A DNA stretch of 64,000 nt from DASSUW01 sp963730535 (GTDB taxonomy: Bacteria; Actinomycetota; Thermoleophilia; Solirubrobacterales; Solirubrobacteraceae): assembly GCA_963730535.1 (NCBI GenBank), contig CAVSRU010000014.1:228833-292832 (forward strand), in the 5' to 3' direction. Of this stretch, positions 20,111-29,397 are shown piece by piece (the stretch's first letter is position 1; every line of letters starts with the position of its first letter). The translations under genes and the position numbers were made by a program. The notes under the pieces are model-generated. The model did no database searches, was not told the origin of the DNA, and worked only from the letters and a program-made list of their open reading frames with translations.

Positions 20111-20140
20111 ACTCTATCGCGAATCTCGACTTTGTAACAA
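20111..20140 (-). promoter_or_regulatory. Predicted promoter of the atp operon
   Basis: On the minus strand a -35 TTGTTA (20140-20135) and -10 TAGAGT (20116-20111) are separated by 18 bp, about 90 nt before the first start codon at 20021. The stretch upstream of it is unusually AT-rich for this genome and contains two similar TTGT(A/G)ACA(A/C) units. Confidence 0.5.
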
Positions 20141-20196
20141 CTTTGTGACACCCGGCTCATGGGCGGGTGTCCGGGTCCGGACGGCGGGGCGGGCGC

Positions 20197-20649
20197 TCAG
20201 CGGGGCTCGACGGTGAGCTTGCCGATCTGCTCGCCGGAGCCGTGGAACTCGATCTCGACGATGCCGGTGATCGTGGCCTTGAAGGCGACGGTGATCGTCT
20301 TGCCGGCCGGGACCTCGCGCTCGATGTCGTAGGCGTGCACGTGGATCTCCTCGTCCGTGTCCGAGCGCACGCGGAAGCGGACGGTGTCGCCCTCCTTGAC
20401 CTTGAGCTCGGTCACCTTGCCGGCGCGCAGGAGCGGCGGCGGCTTCGGGGTCGGCTCGGGCGTCGGCGTCTCCGTCTCCTGCGGGGACGCCTCCTGGGGC
20501 TCGGCGGTCGCCGACGGCGTCGCCGTGGCGGCGGCTTGCTGGCCCGAGTCCCCGGACCCGTCGTCGCCGCCTCCGGCGAGGACGACCACCGCGACGATCG
20601 CGATGACCGCCGCGATCGCGAGGAACGTGAGGCGCTGCCCCTTGCTCAT
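20197..20649 (-). CDS. Membrane-anchored cupredoxin-like domain protein
   Basis: 150 residues. An N-terminal membrane helix (LTFLAIAAVIAIVAVVVLAG) is followed by a Pro/Thr/Glu-rich linker of about 45 residues and a small beta-domain (GKVTELKVKEGDTVRFRVRS, EEIHVHAYDIEREVPAGKT, VEIEFHGSGEQIGKLTVEP). Two His-containing loops are seen but no Cys, so a classical type-1 copper site is not complete. Similar proteins resemble the EfeO/cupredoxin_1 domain. Function unknown. Confidence 0.75.
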   Translation of the reverse strand: MSKGQRLTFLAIAAVIAIVAVVVLAGGGDDGSGDSGQQAAATATPSATAEPQEASPQETETPTPEPTPKPPPLLRAGKVTELKVKEGDTVRFRVRSDTDEEIHVHAYDIEREVPAGKTITVAFKATITGIVEIEFHGSGEQIGKLTVEPR

Positions 20650-20668
20650 CGGCTCTCAAGATAGGAGG

Positions 20669-22288
20669 TCAGAAGCCGAGGATCGCGCCGAGCAGGCCGC
20701 CGGCGCTCCGCGGGTCGACCCCGTACTCGCGCTCGAAGTCGTCGCGGGCGGCGTCGTCGACGAGCGCCAGCGCGAGCTCCTCGCGCGAGGAGCCGAAGCG
20801 GCAAGCGGCGCGATCGAGGGCGATCAGCGCGGTGTCCTGGAGCGCGCCCTCGAGTCCGCTCGAGTCGGGGAGCGCGCGCGGGCTGCAGGGGTCGGCGATG
20901 CGGATCGGCTCCGGCGTGAGCGCCGGCTGGGCCAGCCGCGCGCCGCCGGCGAGCACGAGGGCGGCGATCGCCGCGGCGGCCACCGGACCGCGGCGTTCCC
21001 GCGGGAACGTCGCGGCGGCGGCGAGCAGCGCGAGGACGCCGCAGATCGCGAGTGCCGGCTCGAACGCGTCCTGGACTCCGGCGACGAGCGCGTCGTCGGC
21101 ACGCTCGGCGAGCGCGGCGTAGGCGACGCGGTCATCGCCGTCGACCCCCACGCGTGCGCTGGCGAGCGAGCTCTGGAGCTCTCCCCGCGGGTCGACCGGG
21201 TCGAGGTCCCCGACGAGCGTGGCCGCCAGCGCGAGCTTGTCGAGCGGCGGCAGCTGGGCGTCGAGCACGAGGGCGGCGCCCTGCTCGCGGGTGTTGGCGA
21301 CGGCGCTGTCGAGCTGGGTGGCGGCGACCGGCGCGAGGAGGGCGAGCGCGATCGTGATGCCCGCGTGGCGCACCGACAGCAGCCGGGCGGCCTGCGACGC
21401 CGTGCGCTCCGGCAGCAGCTCCCCGGCCAGGGCGGGGAGCGCCAGCCCCATCCCGGCGCCCGCCATCAGCTGGGGGACGACGGTCCACCACGGCGAGGCG
21501 TTCGGGAGCGACGCGAGCGCGAGGACGCCTCCGCCCACCAGCACCGCTCCGGCGGACGCGCGCACGCGTGCCGGGCCGCTCACGCGCGAGGCGGCCAGCG
21601 CGGCGAGCGGCAGCACCGACACGGTCGCGGCCGCTGCCAGGGGGCTGAGCGACCAGCCGGTGACGAGCATCAGCACGACCAGGAAGAGCACGCCCACGAG
21701 CGCGGCGGAGAGGAGGGCGAGCGCGACTGCCGGCCCGGTGGGCCACGACGCCGGGGTCTGCGCGGGGTCGCGGATCACCGGCTGCGATCGCCACGCCGCG
21801 ACGGCCGCCGCGATCGCGACGGGCACTTGGGCGAGGAAGATGGCGCGCCAGTCGATCGCCTGGGTCAGCACGCCGCCGAGCGCGGGACCGGCCGCGAAAC
21901 CGAAGATCGCCGCCCCCGTCCAGGCGCGACGCCCCGCTCCGCCGCCGTCGACGAGCGCGAACGTGCCGACCAGCAGGGCGGCGGCGCCGGCCGCCTGGAG
22001 CGATCGGGCGGCGAGCAGGAGTTCGAGCGAGCCTGCGAGCCCGCAGGCGAGCGACGCGGCCGCGAAGACGAGCGAGCCGCCGGCGGCGAGAGCCCGCGGC
22101 GACGCGCGGACGTGCGCGGCGACCGCCAGGGCGATGGCGAGGACGAGCGTGTACGAGCCGAGCACCGCCGCCGCCTCCTCCACCGAGGCGTCGAGCTCGG
22201 CGATGATCGGCGGCAGCCCGAGGGTGACGATGGAGGCGTCAGCGAGCGCGAGTCCGGCGGCGACGAGGAGCAGCCATGCAGGGATGGT
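20669..22288 (-). CDS. MFS transporter (drug/H+ antiporter type), start codon unclear
   Basis: Multi-pass exporter with the DHA2-like look of TM1 (LLLVAAGLALADASIVTLGL), AAAVLGSYTLVLAIALAV, the AARSLQAAGAAALLVGTFAL segment and WRAIFLAQVPVAIAAAVAAW. The TM1 sequence is in frame but has no ATG, GTG or TTG before an in-frame TGA at 22289-22291; the first usable start inside the frame is GTG at 22183, which would delete TM1. A GTG at 22292 lies one frame off and would join by a small indel. An extended loop of about 150 residues follows the last helices. Coordinates given cover the whole open frame. Confidence 0.75.
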   Translation of the reverse strand, partial: TIPAWLLLVAAGLALADASIVTLGLPPIIAELDASVEEAAAVLGSYTLVLAIALAVAAHVRASPRALAAGGSLVFAAASLACGLAGSLELLLAARSLQAAGAAALLVGTFALVDGGGAGRRAWTGAAIFGFAAGPALGGVLTQAIDWRAIFLAQVPVAIAAAVAAWRSQPVIRDPAQTPASWPTGPAVALALLSAALVGVLFLVVLMLVTGWSLSPLAAAATVSVLPLAALAASRVSGPARVRASAGAVLVGGGVLALASLPNASPWWTVVPQLMAGAGMGLALPALAGELLPERTASQAARLLSVRHAGITIALALLAPVAATQLDSAVANTREQGAALVLDAQLPPLDKLALAATLVGDLDPVDPRGELQSSLASARVGVDGDDRVAYAALAERADDALVAGVQDAFEPALAICGVLALLAAAATFPRERRGPVAAAAIAALVLAGGARLAQPALTPEPIRIADPCSPRALPDSSGLEGALQDTALIALDRAACRFGSSREELALALVDDAARDDFEREYGVDPRSAGGLLGAILGF

Positions 22289-22337
22289 TCACATGCTGGC
22301 AAGCTGCAGGGACCCACACCGAGATCGGGAGGACGAG

Positions 22338-22766
22338 ATGGCACGTATGGCGAACGCCGAATGGCGGGGCAACCTCCAGGAGGGCGAGGGCACGATGGCG
22401 CTGGGGTCGGGCGCGTGGGAGGGTCCGTTCACCTTCAAGTCGCGCTTCGAGGACGGTGCCGGCTCGAACCCCGAGGAGCTGATCGGCGCGGCCGAGGCCG
22501 GCTGCTTCACGATGCAGCTCTCCCACGACCTGTCCGAGGCCGGCCACGTGCCGGAGCTCGTCCACACCGACGCGCGGGTCAGCATCCGCAACATCGACGG
22601 GGCGCCGACGATCTTCAAGATCGCGCTCACCACGCGGGCGCGCGTCCCGGGCATCGACGCCGAGACCCTCCAGCGGACCGCCGAGACGACCCGCGAGAAC
22701 TGCATCATCTCGCGCGCGCTCGGCGCCGTCGGCGAGATCACCGTCGAGACGACGCTCGAGAGCTAG
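22338..22766 (+). CDS. OsmC family peroxiredoxin
   Basis: 142 residues, thiol-dependent reduction of organic hydroperoxides. The two redox cysteines are Cys56 (AAEAGCFTMQLSHDL) and Cys122 (TTRENCIISRALG), and the N-terminus has the OsmC AEWRGNLQEGEGTM stretch. A Shine-Dalgarno GGGAGGA lies 5 nt before the ATG at 22338. Divergent from the MFS gene, convergent with the permease. Confidence 0.92.
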   Translation: MARMANAEWRGNLQEGEGTMALGSGAWEGPFTFKSRFEDGAGSNPEELIGAAEAGCFTMQLSHDLSEAGHVPELVHTDARVSIRNIDGAPTIFKIALTTRARVPGIDAETLQRTAETTRENCIISRALGAVGEITVETTLES

Positions 22767-22774
22767 CTTCCGCG

Positions 22775-24148
22775 CTACCCGGCGAGCTGCTCTGGGTCGA
22801 CCTCCTCGGCCGGCCCGGACGCGGCGCGGGCGATGAACCAGAGCACGAGCCCGAACGCGAGCAGGCCGCCCGCGTAGGCGAAGATCACCGTGTCCTCGAC
22901 GAGCTTCTGGATGATGAGCGCGCCGCAGCTGATGACGCCCAGGATCGGGAAGCCCGTCCAGGCGACGAAGTGCTCGTGGTCGACCGGCGTCCGCCGCAGC
23001 ACGAGCACCGCGATGTGCACGGCGACGAAGGCGAGGAGGAGCAACAGCACGGTCGTGTCCGCCAGCGTCTCGAGGTCGCCCACGATCACGAGCACGGCGG
23101 CGAGCGCCGAGCTGAGCGCGATGCCGGCCCACGGCGTCCGCCGCCCCTCGAGCACCCGCCCGAACGGCCGCGGGATGACGCCCTGCTGGGCCATGCCGTA
23201 GATCAGCCGCGAGGCCATCACGAGGTTGATCAGCGCCCCGTTGATGAGCGCGAACAGGGCGATCGCCGAGAAGACCTCGGTGCTCATCGCCAGCGGCCCG
23301 AGTTGTACGACCTCGAGCAGCGGTCCGTCGGATTCGGCGAGCGTGTCGGTCGGCACCGCCATCGAGGCGAGCACGGTGACGATCAGGTAGACGGCTCCCG
23401 CGATGCCGAGGCCGAGGAACAGCGTGCCGGGGAAGGCGCGCGGCGCCGCCTGCGTCTCCTCGGCGACGTTGACCGAGTCCTCGAAGCCGATCAGGGCGTA
23501 GAAGGCGAGGGACGCGCCGGCCAGCGCGAGGACCAGCGGGCTGTCGCCGGCCTTGAAGTCGAGCGCCCGGCCGGGGTCGCCGCCGCCGTCGAACAGGAAC
23601 GCGGCGGCGATCACGGCGACGAGCGCGAGGCCGGCGATCTCGATCAGCGTGCACCCCATGTTGAAGGTCACGGACTCCTTGATGCCGCGCAGGTTGAGCA
23701 GCGAGAGCACGGCGACGACCACGAGGCCGACGAGCACGGTCGGCAGGTCGACGAACTCGCTCAGGTAGTCGCCGCCGAAGGCGGTCGCCAGCGTGGCGGC
23801 CGAGGCGACGCCGGAGCACATGACCGCGAAGGCGATCAGGAACGTGAAGAGCGGCGTGCGGAACGCCTTGTGCACGAACACCGCCGCCCCGCCGGCGAGC
23901 GGGAACTTCGACACCAGCTCCGCGTACGACGCGGCCGTGAAGGCCGCCACGATCCCGGCGACCGCGAAGGCGACCCAGATCGCCCCGCCGATCTCGGCGC
24001 CCACCTCGCCCACCAGCGCGTAGATGCCACCGCCGAGGATGTCGCCCACGATGAAGAACAGCAGCATCGTGCGGGTGATCGACGGCTTGAGCGCCGTCGC
24101 CTGCGCGCGGTACCCCGGCCCGCCGGTGACCCGCTCCACATCGGCCAT
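22775..24148 (-). CDS. APC superfamily amino acid permease
   Basis: 457 residues with about 12 membrane segments. TM1 has the family motif GDILGGGIYALVG, followed by AFTAASYAELVSKFPLAGGA and, in TM6, FYALIGFEDSVNVAEETQ. Substrate cannot be assigned; it could be a cationic or neutral amino acid. Confidence 0.9.
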   Translation of the reverse strand: MADVERVTGGPGYRAQATALKPSITRTMLLFFIVGDILGGGIYALVGEVGAEIGGAIWVAFAVAGIVAAFTAASYAELVSKFPLAGGAAVFVHKAFRTPLFTFLIAFAVMCSGVASAATLATAFGGDYLSEFVDLPTVLVGLVVVAVLSLLNLRGIKESVTFNMGCTLIEIAGLALVAVIAAAFLFDGGGDPGRALDFKAGDSPLVLALAGASLAFYALIGFEDSVNVAEETQAAPRAFPGTLFLGLGIAGAVYLIVTVLASMAVPTDTLAESDGPLLEVVQLGPLAMSTEVFSAIALFALINGALINLVMASRLIYGMAQQGVIPRPFGRVLEGRRTPWAGIALSSALAAVLVIVGDLETLADTTVLLLLLAFVAVHIAVLVLRRTPVDHEHFVAWTGFPILGVISCGALIIQKLVEDTVIFAYAGGLLAFGLVLWFIARAASGPAEEVDPEQLAG

Positions 24149-24178
24149 GCCGCGCGGCCTACCCGGCGGGCCGCGCGG

Positions 24179-24568
24179 CTACTCGCTGAGCAGGACCGTG
24201 TCCTCGTGCGAGTAGGGCGGCGAGCAGCAGCAGAGCAGCACGAGCGGTTCCGCGCCGGTGTTCCACAGCTTGTGCGGGACGCCGGGGGCGATGACCACCG
24301 TGTCACCGGCTCGGACGTCGGCCTCCAGGCCGCCGAGCCGCATCCGCCCGGCTCCGGCCGTGAAGTGGTAGATCTCCTCCGCCGCGCGGTGGAAGTGCTC
24401 GATCGTCTCGCCGCCGGGCGGCACCGTGGCCTCCGCCAGCGACTGGTTGACGGCGTTGCCGGACGGCACGCCGACCAGCTCGCGGATGGACGAGCCGTCG
24501 GCGGTCACGAACGGCTCGCGGTCTTCCAGGCGGACGGTCTGCACGAGGCGCGCGACAGGGTAGACCAC
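24179..24568 (-). CDS. Cupin domain protein
   Basis: 129 residues from GTG at 24568; another GTG a few codons on is possible. The cupin motifs are PPGGETIEHFHRAAEEIYHF (two His and a Glu metal ligand) and RAGDTVVIAPGVPHKLWN. The end is odd in carrying three adjacent Cys (LVLLCCCSPPYSHED). Likely a metal-binding small-molecule enzyme or sensor; substrate unknown. Confidence 0.8.
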   Translation of the reverse strand: MVYPVARLVQTVRLEDREPFVTADGSSIRELVGVPSGNAVNQSLAEATVPPGGETIEHFHRAAEEIYHFTAGAGRMRLGGLEADVRAGDTVVIAPGVPHKLWNTGAEPLVLLCCCSPPYSHEDTVLLSE

Positions 24569-24578
24569 CGCCGCGCGA

Positions 24579-24596
24579 CGCTCCCGGCTGGGAGCG
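24579..24596 (-). terminator. Hairpin between the small basic gene and the cupin gene
   Basis: CGCTCCC (24579-24585), a 4-nt loop, and GGGAGCG (24590-24596): a perfect 7-bp stem just downstream of the 61-residue gene and 11 nt before the cupin start. It could terminate or attenuate. Confidence 0.45.
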
Positions 24597-24611
24597 CCGC
24601 GCGGCAGGCGT

Positions 24612-24797
24612 TCAGGCGACGGCACGACGGGCCGCCGAGCTGTCCAGCCGGCGCGCGAGGCGCCCGGCCGCGTAGGCGGCGCGGCTGCGGACCGGCGGGG
24701 GGTGCTGCGAGCGGCCGTGTTTGGCGGCGCGCTCAGCGGCCTCGACGCGCTCTGCAACGACGGAGCGGGCATAGGCCGGATGGTTGAGCGAGTGCAT
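24612..24797 (-). CDS. Small basic hypothetical protein (61 aa)
   Basis: Starts at ATG 24797 behind an AGGGAG Shine-Dalgarno with 9-nt spacing. The product begins MHSLNHPAYARSVVAERVEA and is rich in Ala and Arg, without Cys or membrane segment. No family recognised. A long inverted repeat lies just upstream (24831-24882). Confidence 0.5.
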   Translation of the reverse strand: MHSLNHPAYARSVVAERVEAAERAAKHGRSQHPPPVRSRAAYAAGRLARRLDSSAARRAVA

Positions 24798-24830
24798 TGC
24801 TTGGGGCTCCCTGATGGTGATGGATGGGGA

Positions 24831-24882
24831 GCCGCCCGTGGCCTGACGGGGGCGGATGCGACCGATGCGGGTCACGGGCGGC
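24831..24882 (-). promoter_or_regulatory. Inverted repeat upstream of the small basic gene
   Basis: Arms GCCGCCCGTG (24831-24840) and CACGGGCGGC (24873-24882) are exact complements, separated by 32 nt that contain another weak GATGCG repeat. It would form a hairpin in the 5' leader of the gene starting at 24797. No known riboswitch was recognised. Confidence 0.4.
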
Positions 24883-24908
24883 AGTGGTGCTGCCCGCGAC
24901 CGGAGGAA

Positions 24909-24995
24909 CTACGAGGACGCGAGCAGGAGCGGACGCCAGAACACGCCGGCGTCCGTGGGCATGAGGCCCTGGCACGTGTGGCGAGTGCTCTGCAT
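24909..24995 (-). CDS. Possible 28-aa leader peptide
   Basis: In the 305-bp gap between the small basic gene and the WecA/TagO gene, a very strong Shine-Dalgarno (GGGAGGTGA, 25006-25014) precedes an ATG at 24995 with 12-nt spacing. The frame is MQSTRHTCQGLMPTDAGVFW plus RPLLLASS, then TAG. A GTG overlapping the Shine-Dalgarno in another frame is an alternative. Apart from this and the inverted repeat the gap holds nothing else I can support. Confidence 0.25.
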   Translation of the reverse strand: MQSTRHTCQGLMPTDAGVFWRPLLLASS

Positions 24996-25101
24996 CTGTC
25001 CTGCTCACCTCCCTTCGCGCGATGCGCGTCGAGTCGATCGGTCCAGGCACGATAACCCGGACCGCCCGGTCGCCACAAGTGCGGCTAACCGTAGGTTCTC
25101 C

Positions 25102-26256
25102 TCAGCCGAGGGCGGTGAACTCGCCGGTCTCGAGCTCGCGCTCGACCTCGCGGTCGATCTCGTGCTCGGTCGTGTCGGGATCGGTGCGACGCAGCTGCCA
25201 CGCGCGCAGGCGCCGCAGCTTGAGGATCTCGAGCACATAGACGAGGTACGCGCTGGCCGCGAGCGCGACGACGAAGCACGCGGCGATGGCCGCGGTCCAG
25301 CCCGGATGGAGGACACCCGCGTTCGAGTAGGGGATGAACCGCAGCGCGACCGCGAGCCCGGCCATCGTGATCGTCCACGCGTAGAGGTAGAGGACGGTGC
25401 GCCGCTGGGAGAAGCCGATGCGGTTCAGGCGGTGGTGGAAGTGGTTCGAGTCCGCCTGGTAGACCGGCCGCCGGTACTTGATCCGCTTGGCGACCACGAA
25501 GCTGGTGTCGAGGAACGGCACGGCCAGCACCACGAGCGGCGCGATGAGCGCGATCAGGGCGTTCGTCTTGAGCGAGCCCTCGATGATCACGGCGCCGAGC
25601 AGGAGCCCGAGCAGGTTCGACCCGCAGTCGCCCATGAAGACGGACGCCGGGTGGAAGTTGTAGACGAGGAAGCCGAGCGCGGCCCCGGCCGTGATCGCCG
25701 CGAGGACGCCCGCGGTGTCGCGCCCGAGGTCGAACGCGATGATCGAGAAGGCGACGGCGGAGATCGCGCACACGCCCGCCGCGAGGCCGTCGACGCCGTC
25801 CGAGAAGTTGACGACGTTCATGACGGCGACGAGGCCGAGCACGGTGAGCGGGCCGCCGAACTCGTCGAACTCGAGCGCGCCCAGGAACGGGAACGTGATG
25901 TTGCGGACGACGACGTTGGCGTCGACGAGGATGAGCGCCGCGAAGACCTGGCCGGCGAGCTTGACGCCGGGCGGGAGGTCGCGCATGTCGTCCCAGGCGC
26001 CGACCGCGGTGATCAGCGCGGCGGCCACGAGGATCCCGCGCGTGCGTTCGTTGTCGGGCAGGAAGGCGATCCCGGCGACCAGCGCGCCGGCGAAGATGGC
26101 GAGGCCGCCGAGCAGCGGCGTCGCCTCGCGGGCCAGGCCGCGATCACGCACGGCGTCCACCGCCCCGACTCGCGTCGCCAGGCGCGCGACGAGCGGCGTG
26201 AGGAGCGCCGCAACGGCGAAGGCCACGATGGCGGCGTAGAGCGCGTCGTCCTGCAT
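25102..26256 (-). CDS. Undecaprenyl-phosphate sugar-1-phosphate transferase (WecA/TagO/MraY family)
   Basis: 384 residues, about 10-11 membrane helices. Transfers a sugar-1-P (typically GlcNAc-1-P) from UDP-sugar to undecaprenyl phosphate. Family motifs: GAWDDMRDLPPGVKLAGQ (Asp pair), VVNFSDGVDGLAAG, VYNFHPASVFMGDCGSNLLG and the basic His motif DSNHFHHRLNRIGFSQRR. Fits the wall-polymer theme of the first operon, although it is 17 kb away. Confidence 0.92.
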   Translation of the reverse strand: MQDDALYAAIVAFAVAALLTPLVARLATRVGAVDAVRDRGLAREATPLLGGLAIFAGALVAGIAFLPDNERTRGILVAAALITAVGAWDDMRDLPPGVKLAGQVFAALILVDANVVVRNITFPFLGALEFDEFGGPLTVLGLVAVMNVVNFSDGVDGLAAGVCAISAVAFSIIAFDLGRDTAGVLAAITAGAALGFLVYNFHPASVFMGDCGSNLLGLLLGAVIIEGSLKTNALIALIAPLVVLAVPFLDTSFVVAKRIKYRRPVYQADSNHFHHRLNRIGFSQRRTVLYLYAWTITMAGLAVALRFIPYSNAGVLHPGWTAAIAACFVVALAASAYLVYVLEILKLRRLRAWQLRRTDPDTTEHEIDREVERELETGEFTALG

Positions 26257-26361
26257 CCGGCAGGACAGGATCGCAGGGCGGTCGGCGCCGGAGGGGATCG
26301 TCCGGTGACGACGAAAGGATTGACGCGGCGGCAGTCGGGGAATCTGCCGCGTGCGATCCCA

Positions 26362-26637
26362 ATGTCGCGATCCACCTCCGCCCAGCCGAAGTTCGACGCC
26401 GCTCCGCGACGGCTGGAGATCGCTCGCGCCTTCCTCGCGCTCTGCGACGAGCCGGACTCGGTGCCGGTGTCGCGCTCCCTGCGACGTGCGGTCGCCGCGT
26501 CGGCCGCCGCGTTCGTCCTCGCGCTCGCGGGGCCGCTGGCGTGGGCGTCGGCGAGGCCCGATCCGCCGGTCGCGGCTCAGAAGGCCGAGGCGCCCGCGCC
26601 GATGGCCGACGACGAGGCTGACGGGCCGGGCGCGTGA
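26362..26637 (+). CDS. Small single-pass membrane protein
   Basis: 91 residues. A charged N-terminal part (APRRLEIARAFLALCDEPDS) precedes one hydrophobic segment (AVAASAAAFVLALAGPLAWA) and an acidic Ala/Pro-rich tail. Start ATG 26362 lacks a clear Shine-Dalgarno. Its stop overlaps the kinase start (GTGA), so it is probably expressed with the kinase and may be its membrane partner (inference). Confidence 0.6.
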   Translation: MSRSTSAQPKFDAAPRRLEIARAFLALCDEPDSVPVSRSLRRAVAASAAAFVLALAGPLAWASARPDPPVAAQKAEAPAPMADDEADGPGA

Positions 26638-27545
26638 TCTCCGCGGAGACCCGGGAGGCGGTCGCCGGGCTCTCCACGGTCGCCGACGCTCCGCCGTGGG
26701 CCGGTCGCGAGCGGCCCACCTGGGGGCTCGCCGAGGGAGACGCGATCGGGCCGGGTCGAACCGTCCTGCGTCGCCTGGGTGGCGGGCGGCGGTACGAGGT
26801 GTTCCTCGTCTGGGACGACCATCGCCTCGCCGTGCTCGTCGCCAAGGTGCTGCGGCCGGACCAGGCGACCGACGCCTCCGCGCTCCGCGACCTCGAGCGC
26901 GAGGGAACGGCACTCGCCCGCCTCGCCCATCCGGTCGTGGTGCGCGGGTTCGAGACGGTCGCCGCGGGGCGCTTCCCCCACGTGCTGCTCGAGCACCTCG
27001 AGGGGCCGACGCTGGGTGAGCTGATCGCAAGCGACGGCCCGCTCTCGCTCGAGCAGGCGCTGCCGCTGGGGCTGCACGTCGCGTCGGCGCTGCACTACAT
27101 CGCCGCCGAGGGCATGGTGCACCTCGACGTCAAGCCGGACAACGTCGTCATGGGCGCGCCGCCGCGGCTCATCGACCTCAGCGTCGCCCGCGCGGTGGCC
27201 GAGGCCGCGCGGCTGCGATCGCCGGTCGGCACGGACGCCTACATGGCGCCCGAGCAGTGCGACGCCTCACGCGGCGCCGTCGGCCCGCCGGCCGACGTCT
27301 TCGGGCTCGCGGCCACGCTCCACCACGCCGTCGCCGGCGAGCGCCCGTTCCCGCGCCGCGGCGACGAGCGCTTCCCGCAGCTCACGCGAGCGCCGGACCC
27401 ATTGCCGCGACGGGTCGCGCGGGAGTTGGCCGACCTGCTCCGGGCCGGGCTCGACCCCGACGCGATGTCCCGCCCGACCGCGGCCCAGTTCGCCTACGGC
27501 CTCGAGCCGCTCGTCGCCGGGTTGCCGCAGCCGCGGCCTCGGTGA
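26634..27545 (+). CDS. Short Ser/Thr protein kinase
   Basis: 303 residues, essentially a kinase domain without membrane helix or sensor. Lys71 in LAVLVAKVL, Glu90, catalytic loop HLDVKPDNVV (His163, Asp165, Lys167, Asn170), the Mg-binding Asp181 in DLS rather than DFG, and APE in YMAPEQCD. The glycine-rich loop is short and lacks the usual GxGxxG (LGGGRRYEVFLV). Likely active because all catalytic residues remain, but activation-loop control may differ. Confidence 0.85.
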   Translation: MISAETREAVAGLSTVADAPPWAGRERPTWGLAEGDAIGPGRTVLRRLGGGRRYEVFLVWDDHRLAVLVAKVLRPDQATDASALRDLEREGTALARLAHPVVVRGFETVAAGRFPHVLLEHLEGPTLGELIASDGPLSLEQALPLGLHVASALHYIAAEGMVHLDVKPDNVVMGAPPRLIDLSVARAVAEAARLRSPVGTDAYMAPEQCDASRGAVGPPADVFGLAATLHHAVAGERPFPRRGDERFPQLTRAPDPLPRRVARELADLLRAGLDPDAMSRPTAAQFAYGLEPLVAGLPQPRPR

Positions 27546-27555
27546 CCGCGGGCCG

Positions 27556-28841
<1,286 letters not shown>

Positions 28842-28845
<4 letters not shown>

Positions 28846-29397
28846 GCGAGGGAACGTACCACCGACTCCGGCACCGCCCCAGGCCGTACGACCTGCCATT
28901 CGCCGCGATCCTCGTAGCCCCGCAGGTCGACGACGGTCGACGGCGTTCCACCGAGCTCGCCGCCGTCGAGGACGAGGTCGGCGCCGAGCCGGATCGGCTC
29001 CGGGACATCGTCCAGGCGCCGTGCGTCGGGTCCGCCCGCGACGTTCGCCGAGCTCTGGAGCACCGGCCCGGGTCCGAGCGGCTCGATCGCCGGGCACGCG
29101 CAGGCCAAGCGTGCCGGATCCGCCCGCCAACGGGAAGCGTTCGCTCGGGACGAGCAGCGTCACCGCGCCGGGGAGCAGCCGCTCCATCAGCGCATGTGTG
29201 CGGGGCCCGAGTTCCGGGAGCAGCGCCTGCTCGACGTCGAAGAACATCACCGCCGCGGGCTTGTCCGGCGGCCGTCCCTTGAGCTCGTACAGCCGCCGCA
29301 CGGCGTCGGCGTTCTCGGGGTCGCAAGCCAGCCCGTAGACGGTGTCGGCCGGGAAGAGGGCGACACCGCCCGACGCGATGCACTCGCCGAACGTCAC
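28842..29397 (-). pseudogene. L-threonylcarbamoyladenylate synthase (Sua5/YrdC type), frameshifted
   Basis: Makes the t6A precursor for tRNA. The first half, from GTG 29397 (overlapping the prmC stop), has VALFPADTVYGLACDPENAD, LKGRPPDKPAAVMFF and LLPGAVTLLVPSERFPLAGG. The second half is one frame away and reads PVLQSSANVAGGPDARRLDD, GTPSTVVDLRGYED and VVRPGAVPESVVRSLA to a TGA overlapping glyA. The frame change lies within 29087-29109. Relative to E. coli YrdC about six residues are also missing there, so a deletion of 3n+2 nt or a sequence error is likely. The gene family is usually essential. Confidence 0.8.

Noticed and set aside
20357..24787. A 1476-residue open frame on the plus strand
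   Set aside because: It runs antisense through the cupredoxin, MFS, permease and cupin genes, has low-complexity Arg/Glu/Gly composition and no family motifs. It is a by-product of high GC.
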